From the NCBI GenBank assembly GCA_020722245.1, contig DYLE01000001.1:1-46753 (forward strand): a DNA stretch of 46,753 nt, given 5' to 3'. Shown here in pieces: positions 41,511-46,753 of this stretch. Position 1 is the stretch's first letter. Each line of letters begins with the position of its first letter. Under the pieces are notes generated by a model. The model had not been told where the DNA came from. It saw only the letters and a list, made by a program, of their open reading frames with translations, and searched no databases. Source of the DNA: Desulfonema limicola (GTDB lineage: Bacteria; Desulfobacterota; Desulfobacteria; Desulfobacterales; Desulfosalsimonadaceae). Made by a program: the position numbers and the translations under genes.

Positions 41511-42233
41511 TCAGTCCTGAACCATCAGAAACAGCGATTCGATAAACTCAGGATCCTCGGTATCGATCACGGCAAGGATCTGCTTGTGCAGCCTTTTTTT
41601 ATGCTCCCCGAAGATCCCCCTTTTTTTCCGAAAGGTTCTGGCAAAGGCCAGGGATTCGGCCATCAGCCGGTCTGCGTCCGGGCAGGACTTTTCGATCACG
41701 TGGCTGGCCTCAAGCTCGGCGGCGGCAACCCTTCTTCCCGTGAGTTTCATTTCATTGAACTTGTAGTAGGGGATGGCCTTTTTAACAAAGGCGATCATGC
41801 CGGGAAGGAAGGGGATGCCCAGGTCCACCTCCGGAAAACAAAAGTAGCCCCGGTCGGCGCGCATCAGCCTGAAATCGCAGGCGCAGGCCAGGATGGCGCC
41901 GTTGCCGAAGGCGTGCCCGTTGATGGAGGCGATGGCCGGGACGGGGAGGAGCAGCAGCTTCTTAAAAACCGAGTTCATGCCGTAAAGAAACCCCTTGACG
42001 TTCTGAAGGTTCTGATCCTGCAGCTGCCTGCCCAGCCAGTCGACATCCACCCCCAGGGACCAGTACTTTTCGCTGGTTGAGGTGATCACGGCGGCGGTGA
42101 TGGTTTTGTCCGCCACCACCGCATCCAGGACCGCGTTCATTGAATCGGCGAACTCCAGGTTCTGCCGGTTCTCCCGGTTGTTCATTCGGATTACGGCGAC
42201 GGTTTCATCCTTTTCCCATTCAATAATCGACAT
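41511..42233 (-). CDS. Enoyl-CoA delta-isomerase-like crotonase
   Basis: 240 residues. Oxyanion-hole segments are SLGVDVDW (59-66) and GHAFGNGAILACACDF (106-121). A single catalytic Glu, Glu135 in FPEVDLGIPFLPG, is present, while the first hydratase Glu position is Ile. One Glu is the arrangement of delta3,delta2-enoyl-CoA isomerases, and the layout resembles plant peroxisomal ECI proteins. It would shift double bonds into the 2-position for beta-oxidation. ATG at 42233 follows GGGGGAGCGC. It starts 22 bases after the MerR stop and is probably its target and operon partner. Confidence 0.82.
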   Translation of the reverse strand: MSIIEWEKDETVAVIRMNNRENRQNLEFADSMNAVLDAVVADKTITAAVITSTSEKYWSLGVDVDWLGRQLQDQNLQNVKGFLYGMNSVFKKLLLLPVPAIASINGHAFGNGAILACACDFRLMRADRGYFCFPEVDLGIPFLPGMIAFVKKAIPYYKFNEMKLTGRRVAAAELEASHVIEKSCPDADRLMAESLAFARTFRKKRGIFGEHKKRLHKQILAVIDTEDPEFIESLFLMVQD

Positions 42234-42255
42234 GCGCTCCCCCTTGAGCCGGCGG

Positions 42256-42666
42256 TCAGCTCTTGTTTTGAATCTCCGCCAGCCGGTTTTCGATTTTTTG
42301 CCGAATAGACAGCAGGTCATCCTTTAAGGTCTGCAGCGATTCCATCCGTTCATCGATCTCGGCCAGTTTTTTTTCTCCGTATTCCAGGCTTTTTTTAAGC
42401 TGGTCCTCTTCCTTCATGTCCACGTTGGCCAGGCCGATCATTTCTGAAATTTCATTTAAGGAATAACCCAGCCGTTTTCCGCGAAGGATCAGCTTCAACC
42501 GCGCCCGGTTTCTTTTGGTGTAGACCCGGTGATTGCCCTTGCTGCGTTCGGGCATGATCAGCCCTTTTTCCTCATAAAATCGTATGGACCGGGTGCTGAT
42601 GTCCAGCTCATTGGCCAGCTCGGAGATGGTAAATCTCGTTTTTTCCTTTGGTTTTTTTCCCGACAT
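42256..42666 (-). CDS. MerR family transcriptional regulator
   Basis: 136 residues. Winged helix-turn-helix at about 11-75: RFTISELANELDISTRSIRF, YEEKGLIMPERSKGNHRVY and LGYSLNEISEMI. A long coiled coil (about 85-130) for dimerisation follows. There is no C-terminal Cys set, so it is not a metal sensor of the MerR/CueR kind; it resembles MerR regulators of branched-chain and fatty-acid catabolism (LiuR-like). It leads the two-gene unit with the enoyl-CoA isomerase. A candidate binding site overlaps the end of mtaB just upstream. Confidence 0.88.
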   Translation of the reverse strand: MSGKKPKEKTRFTISELANELDISTRSIRFYEEKGLIMPERSKGNHRVYTKRNRARLKLILRGKRLGYSLNEISEMIGLANVDMKEEDQLKKSLEYGEKKLAEIDERMESLQTLKDDLLSIRQKIENRLAEIQNKS

Positions 42667-42718
42667 GCGGCGCCTCGTTTTATTGTGGAATGCTCTTACG
42701 GGTTCTGTTTTTTTACCT

Positions 42719-42745
42719 CATATAACCTTTGGGATTTCAGGTCAA
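42719..42745 (-). promoter_or_regulatory. Candidate MerR operator/promoter overlapping the mtaB stop
   Basis: TAACCT (42723-42728) and AGGTCA (42739-42744) form an inverted repeat with one mismatch. TTGACC (42745-42740, - strand), a possible -35, consists of the last two sense codons of mtaB, and TATATG (42724-42719) is a possible -10 at an atypical 15-base spacing. Autoregulation by the MerR protein is inferred. Confidence 0.33.
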
Positions 42746-44083
42746 CTTTTTGACGACCTTTCCGAACATGGCGTTTGGGTGGAGCATTTTTTCAATCCGG
42801 CAGAACACGATTTGATTTTTAAAGCCGTCGTCACCCTCCGTCAGGACCTTTATATAGTTTCCGCTGACCCCTTTTAGCAGCTTGGTTTTCGGGTCCCTTT
42901 TAGTTTCAATGATCACCTCCAGGGTTTTGCCGATCATTTTTTGATAAAAGTTCATTTTTTTGGCCTGTCCCAGTTGAAACAGCCGATGGCGTCTGGCTTT
43001 CATCACGTCGGGCGGGACCTGATCGGCATACCGGCTTGCCGGAGCGGGAGGGCGCGGCGAAAAGGGAAAGATATGAAGATAGGTGATCGGAAGTTTTTCA
43101 ATCAGAGCGCAGGTGCGGTTGAAGGACTGATCGGTTTCGCCGGGAAAACCGACCAGGGTGTCGATACCGATGGCGGCATCAGGGAGGGTCTGATGGATTT
43201 TTTCAACCAGGGCTTGGAACATCTTCGGATCATAGGGTCTGTGCATCCGTTGAAGGATATCGCTGTCGCCGCTTTGAAGCGGGATGTGAAAGTGAGGGCA
43301 GACCCGGCCGGAATCGGCCGTAAAATTGATGATCTCGCCGGTCAGTTCCGGAGGTTCGATGGAGCTGATGCGAACCCGGTGGATCAGGTCCTCCTGATGA
43401 ATGCGGATCAGAAGATTCATCAGATTGCTGGAAGGAAAGAGGTCCGTACCGTAGCGGCCCAGGTGAATGCCGGTTAAAACCACCTCGCGGGCAAAATGTG
43501 CGGCGTGATGTTGAATCCGGCGAACTGTTTCATCGGGTTCCAGGCTGCGGCTGTGCCCGCGGGTGTAGGGGATGATGCAGTAGCTGCAAAACTGATCGCA
43601 GCCGTCCTGGATCTTGATAAACGGTCGGGTCCTCTGGCCGGCTTGCGGCAGGGGAAGCGGGTCGAACCGGGTCCGGTCACAAAGGCTGTGGGTGATGACA
43701 AGCGGGCCGCCGCTCTTGCATTTTTTTCCGTATTCAACCATTTCAGGGATCCGGTGCTTGTCTGAATTCCCGATGATATAATCGAGCCCCCTGATGCCGG
43801 CAATCGCCTCGGGTTCGGACTGGGCATAGCAGCCGGTGGCCACGATGACGGCTTCGGGATTTTCCCGGATCGCTTTTCGAACGGCCTGCCTGGACTGCAT
43901 GGCCGCCCTCTGGGTTACGGTACAGGTATTGATGATACACAGGTCAGCGGGTTCGCCATGTTCGGCCGAACCCCAGCCGAGGTTTGCCAGCCCGGCCTGC
44001 AGGGCCTCGGATTCAGACTGGTTGACCTTGCAGCCCAGGGTGATCAAAGATGCTTTCGGGAAGGGGGCGTTTTTTTTATTCAT
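42737..44083 (-). CDS. mtaB: tRNA t6A37 methylthiotransferase (MtaB/YqeV type)
   Basis: Converts N6-threonylcarbamoyladenosine at tRNA position 37 to its 2-methylthio form. 448 residues. The N-terminal MTTase domain supplies cluster cysteines in LGCKVNQSE, INTCTVT and GCYAQ; the radical-SAM motif is GCDQFCSYC (CxxxCxxC, about 158-166) followed by IIPYTRG; a C-terminal TRAM-like domain follows. LGCKVNQSES and the 'DQFCSYCIIPYTRG' region favour MtaB over MiaB or RimO. Its ATG overlaps the mnmA stop by 8 bases (ATGAATAA), so the two are translationally coupled. Confidence 0.92.
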   Translation of the reverse strand: MNKKNAPFPKASLITLGCKVNQSESEALQAGLANLGWGSAEHGEPADLCIINTCTVTQRAAMQSRQAVRKAIRENPEAVIVATGCYAQSEPEAIAGIRGLDYIIGNSDKHRIPEMVEYGKKCKSGGPLVITHSLCDRTRFDPLPLPQAGQRTRPFIKIQDGCDQFCSYCIIPYTRGHSRSLEPDETVRRIQHHAAHFAREVVLTGIHLGRYGTDLFPSSNLMNLLIRIHQEDLIHRVRISSIEPPELTGEIINFTADSGRVCPHFHIPLQSGDSDILQRMHRPYDPKMFQALVEKIHQTLPDAAIGIDTLVGFPGETDQSFNRTCALIEKLPITYLHIFPFSPRPPAPASRYADQVPPDVMKARRHRLFQLGQAKKMNFYQKMIGKTLEVIIETKRDPKTKLLKGVSGNYIKVLTEGDDGFKNQIVFCRIEKMLHPNAMFGKVVKKLT

Positions 44084-45110
44084 CGATCCAGCCGCCGGCG
44101 ATCACCTCATCCCCTTGATAGCACACGGCGACCTGCCCGGGGGTAACAGCCGCCTGGGGACGATTGAACCGAATACTTGCGGTGTTATTGCGAAGCGGGG
44201 TCAGAAGGGCCGGCGCCTCCTTTTGTCGATAGCGGATCCGCGTCAAGACCTCAACCGGTTGCGTCGGTTTCGGGCCGATCCAGTTGATCCCGGAAATCCT
44301 TAAATCGGTTTTGTAGAGTTCCTCTTTATGCCCCACCACCAGCCGATTGTGGCGGATGTCTATTTTTAAAACATAATAAGGCTGAAGGGCCGGGCAGTGA
44401 ATCCCCCGCCTTTGTCCGATGGTATACTGGTGCAGCCCGTTGTGAAAACCCAGGACTTCACCCGTGGTGGTAACAATGGCGCCGGGTTTTACGGGAACCT
44501 TCTTTTGGGAGGCGATAAATGCGGCGTAATCGTTGTCCCTGATAAAGCAGATGTCCTGGCTTTCGTTTTTTTTGGCAGGGATCAGGTTGTTTTTTTGCGC
44601 CAGCCCAAGCACCTGTTTTTTGGTTAGGTGGCCCAGGGGAAAACAGGCTGCGGAAAGCTGTTTCTGGGACAGCAGGGAGAGGAAATAGGACTGATCCTTT
44701 GCAGGGTCCACCCCTTTTTTCAACCGCCAGATGCGGCTTGAATCCTTTTCAACCCTGGCGTAATGCCCGGTAGCCAGGCGGACGGCGCCCAGCCTGGCCG
44801 CGGCCCGGTGCAGGACCCCGAACTTGATCACTGAATTGCAGACCGCACAGGGGTTGGGGGTTTTGCCGGACAGGTAGCTGGAGATAAAATAGTCCACGAT
44901 ATTTTTGCGAAAGGCCTGTCGGCAGTCGATCATGCGAAGGGGAATGTCCAGCTGGTTTGCGAGGTTTAAAACCTCCTGCGGGAGTCCGGCTTTTTCATAG
45001 CCGGTAAAGAAATGCAGACCGATCAACTCCTGATTTTTTTGTTTTAAAAGAAAGGCGGCGACAAGGGAGTCGATCCCCCCGCTTAATGCCACGGCGATCT
45101 TGGGTGTCAT
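44076..45110 (-). CDS. mnmA: tRNA-specific 2-thiouridylase
   Basis: Inserts sulfur at C2 of U34 in Lys, Glu and Gln tRNAs. 344 residues, near the usual 360. The PP-loop is ALSGGIDS (8-15; Ile where most have Val). Catalytic Cys91 is in NPCAVCNSVIKFG and Cys188 in SQDICFIRD, both as in MnmA. An extra Cys88 makes CxxC with Cys91; with Cys188 this gives three possible ligands for the [4Fe-4S] cluster reported for some MnmA/TtuA proteins. ATG overlaps the preceding ferredoxin gene's stop by 4 bases. It is transcribed with mtaB. Confidence 0.93.
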   Translation of the reverse strand: MTPKIAVALSGGIDSLVAAFLLKQKNQELIGLHFFTGYEKAGLPQEVLNLANQLDIPLRMIDCRQAFRKNIVDYFISSYLSGKTPNPCAVCNSVIKFGVLHRAAARLGAVRLATGHYARVEKDSSRIWRLKKGVDPAKDQSYFLSLLSQKQLSAACFPLGHLTKKQVLGLAQKNNLIPAKKNESQDICFIRDNDYAAFIASQKKVPVKPGAIVTTTGEVLGFHNGLHQYTIGQRRGIHCPALQPYYVLKIDIRHNRLVVGHKEELYKTDLRISGINWIGPKPTQPVEVLTRIRYRQKEAPALLTPLRNNTASIRFNRPQAAVTPGQVAVCYQGDEVIAGGWIDE

Positions 45111-45535
45111 TCAAAAAAAGCTTCGGCTACCGGCTGGACTTTCATGGCGCGGGTGAGGCAGGCGCGAATGCACAGCTCGCAGACGCTGCATTTTTTTTTG
45201 TCAAACTGCACCCACATTTCAGGTCGTTTAATCGAAAGGGCTCCGGTGGGGCATACCGCCGTGCAGGCGCCGCAATGGATGCACCGGTCCTCATCGCGGG
45301 TGACCTCCTGGGATGCATTTTTGACAAGCACCCCCTGGTCCCTGAGGTATTGGATTCCGGCCTTGAAGTTTTTTTTGGGGCCGGAAAGCTCCAGCACCAT
45401 GATCCCCTCCTTGCGGGGGAGTATGGTGGCCTTAAGGATATTGAAGGTCAGGTCATAGAGCTTGGTCAGGTTGCAGACGACCGGTTTCTCAACCTCCCGG
45501 GTGGGAAAATGAAGAATCAGGAGCCTTGAATACAA
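45107..45535 (-). CDS. NIL domain plus double [4Fe-4S] ferredoxin protein
   Basis: 142 residues. A NIL domain (about 1-72) is followed by two cluster motifs: Cys85, 88, 91, 95 in CIHCGACTAVCP, and Cys116, 119, 122, 126 in CSVCELCIRAC. Similar NIL-ferredoxins occur beside homocysteine-forming and sulfur-transfer genes in anaerobes. Here the 4-base overlap with mnmA suggests it supplies electrons or sulfur for tRNA thiolation; this is inference. The start is TTG at 45535 (GAGG upstream); the first NIL strand, RLLILHFP, begins right after it, so a later start would break the domain. Confidence 0.85.
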   Translation of the reverse strand: MYSRLLILHFPTREVEKPVVCNLTKLYDLTFNILKATILPRKEGIMVLELSGPKKNFKAGIQYLRDQGVLVKNASQEVTRDEDRCIHCGACTAVCPTGALSIKRPEMWVQFDKKKCSVCELCIRACLTRAMKVQPVAEAFFE

Positions 45536-45543
45536 GTTTGACC

Positions 45544-46548
45544 TCAGAACAGATAGCTTAAGCTCAGCTCGCCGATGACGATGAACTCCTGGTCGTCATC
45601 CTCATGATCTCTATCGGGGTGTTTTTCCCGGTTTTTTTTGTCCATGTCCCACTCCCAGTCCGCATAGCCGACGCCGCCGCCGATGTTGAGATTTAATCGG
45701 TCAATAAGATGTAACCGGTATCCGATAAGGACGCCGCCGCCGACCCCATCCTCCTCTCCGCCCTTGCGGTCCACCTCATACCAGCCGCCGACAAGTGCCA
45801 GGTAGGGGGTGCTTCCCTCGGGGTGCAGGTAATAGCCCAGACCGCCCGCGATACCGTCATCACTTGCCAGTGCCCTAAAAAACAAATGAGAATAGGAAAC
45901 CTCGAAGCCGCCGCCAAGCTCCAGATCCTCATCGCTGCCGCCGACACCGATAACAGGGCCGATATGGAACTTTCTTCCTTCCGCAGCCGGTTTTTCCTGT
46001 TCTGTCGGCTTTGCTTCCTCCGTTGCGGCCGGGGCAGCGGTTTCAACCCCTTGCGGCAGCTCGGACATGGCGAGAAGGGATTTGAGGTTTTCAGGAGGGA
46101 CCTTTTGGGCAAACTCATCCTGCTCGCCCTCGAAATCGGTCACTGCGGTTTGAATCACGTTGCCGGTTTTTACATCCACCAGGGAGGTTTCAAGGGAATA
46201 CAGGTTGCCGATATGACCGAAAATCCCGTAAATCACGTAATCCATGCCCAATAGCCTCCCCTGTTCCACCGCGCATTCCACATCGGTACATTTTTTAATG
46301 CTTTTGTCCCCTTCAGAGATTTTTTTGATCATCTCTCCCTGATCCAGCAGGTTATAGACGCCGACCTGATTCAGGATTTCGGCAAACCGGTTGGTTATGT
46401 AACGTGAACTGATTTTTTCGGAAAGAGCTTCATCCGAGCTGAACATCAATACGGCGCAGCTTGGCTTCTCAGCGGAGTTTCCCGGTTTTGCAAAAGCCAA
46501 AACAAAGCAGATCGAGAGAAACAGGCATGCTAATTTTTTGCGGCTCAT
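45544..46548 (-). CDS. Outer-membrane protein with CsgG/FlgO-like N-terminal domain and beta-barrel-like C-terminus
   Basis: 334 residues. Signal peptide about 1-26 (cleavage after GNSA). Residues 30-165 look like the periplasmic CsgG/TolB-N-type domain (SCAVLMFSSD, RFAEILNQVGVYNLLDQGEM, LLGMDYVIYGIFGHIGNLYSLETSLVDV). A Pro/Glu/Ala-rich linker (165-190) leads to about 140 residues of alternating, Gly-rich strands (GPVIGVGGSDEDLELGGGFEV, GGGVLIGYRLH, LNIGGGVGYADW) ending LSYLF, as in outer-membrane barrels. Function unknown. GGGAGC lies upstream of the ATG. It leads the transcript with the NIL-ferredoxin, mnmA and mtaB. Confidence 0.75.
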   Translation of the reverse strand: MSRKKLACLFLSICFVLAFAKPGNSAEKPSCAVLMFSSDEALSEKISSRYITNRFAEILNQVGVYNLLDQGEMIKKISEGDKSIKKCTDVECAVEQGRLLGMDYVIYGIFGHIGNLYSLETSLVDVKTGNVIQTAVTDFEGEQDEFAQKVPPENLKSLLAMSELPQGVETAAPAATEEAKPTEQEKPAAEGRKFHIGPVIGVGGSDEDLELGGGFEVSYSHLFFRALASDDGIAGGLGYYLHPEGSTPYLALVGGWYEVDRKGGEEDGVGGGVLIGYRLHLIDRLNLNIGGGVGYADWEWDMDKKNREKHPDRDHEDDDQEFIVIGELSLSYLF

Positions 46549-46657
46549 TTCTTTAAGCTCCCTTGTTTATAGGGTGGTCTGCTAATAAATCAAGGTTTAA
46601 CCGATCACATCCCATGTGGCGGATAGCTCTGCTTCTGTTTTAAAAATACTAATAGAA

Positions 46658-46686
46658 ATTTTAGATTTATTTAAGCTAAATTTCAA
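46658..46686 (-). promoter_or_regulatory. Sigma70-type promoter of the outer-membrane protein/mnmA/mtaB operon
   Basis: On the - strand TTGAAA (46686-46681), a 17-base spacer and TAAAAT (46663-46658), each five of six to consensus, in an AT-rich stretch. The leader to the 46548 ATG is about 100 bases. Confidence 0.6.
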
Positions 46687-46753
46687 CAAAATTAATTTAA
46701 CCCAAAATCCGCGATTGATTTTACGCGGGGTGGTTTTTCCGGATCGTGAGGGC

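Overview
The window reads as chromosomal DNA of an anaerobic member of the Desulfobacterota, most likely a Desulfobacterales-type sulfate reducer or relative. This is inferred from gene content: a tungsten-type aldehyde:ferredoxin oxidoreductase, ThyX instead of ThyA, many acyl-CoA enzymes, outer-membrane barrel proteins, a NIL/4Fe-4S protein and 'CACAGAG'-type dispersed repeats. No 16S rRNA or other phylogenetic marker is present, so the assignment is provisional. I saw no rRNA, tRNA, CRISPR array, transposase, integrase or phage gene.

Layout. (1) 0.2-5.1 kb, + strand: acetoacetate-CoA ligase, a DUF6125-like protein and an atypical crotonase in one overlapping unit, then a small membrane protein and a CDF metal exporter; an orphan gene follows on the - strand. 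(2) 6.2-9.1 kb, +: a 2-nitropropane-dioxygenase-type flavoprotein and a CoA-transferase/GNAT fusion whose catalytic Glu is replaced by Gln. (3) 9.1-20.0 kb, -: a glycogen cluster in the order debranching enzyme, small CBM48 protein, phosphorylase, synthase, branching enzyme. The debranching and branching enzymes are of eukaryote-like architecture, and no glgC is present. (4) 20.3-27.7 kb: CoA-disulfide-reductase-like flavoprotein, acyl-ACP thioesterase, ThyX, LpxR-like outer-membrane protein, AI-2E family permease, monoacylglycerol-lipase-like hydrolase and two small proteins. (5) 27.7-42.7 kb: a large acyl-CoA region. Transcribed leftwards are a MaoC-SDR-SCP2 protein, a KS/HMG-CoA-synthase-like-DUF35-SDR-SCP2 fusion and a thiolase, ending at a strong terminator; then Fe-alcohol dehydrogenase, SCP2 protein and aldehyde:ferredoxin oxidoreductase. 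Transcribed rightwards from the same 343-base control region are an acyl-CoA ligase, an alpha-methylacyl-CoA-racemase/CoA-transferase and a TetR regulator; a MerR regulator with an enoyl-CoA isomerase follows on the - strand. (6) 42.7-46.5 kb, -: an outer-membrane protein, a NIL-ferredoxin, mnmA and mtaB, tightly overlapped, behind a good sigma70-type promoter.

How it fits together. Region 5 looks like a bacterial counterpart of the peroxisomal branched-chain/sterol-side-chain beta-oxidation toolkit (ligase, racemase, MFE-2-type hydratase/dehydrogenase with SCP2, SCP-x-like thiolase, isomerase). It also holds the thiolase/HMG-CoA-synthase/DUF35 combination known from archaea, but with the synthase Cys changed to Gln. 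Region 3 makes and breaks down glycogen. Region 6 joins two tRNA sulfur-insertion enzymes to a ferredoxin.

The most novel non-coding signal is a composite repeat present three times (1-133, 5901-6178, 23309-23655). Each copy lies directly 5' of a gene and in the same orientation relative to it. Its palindromic core is inverted between copies 1 and 3, and copy 3 carries an extra 85-base hairpin for which copy 1 is the empty site.
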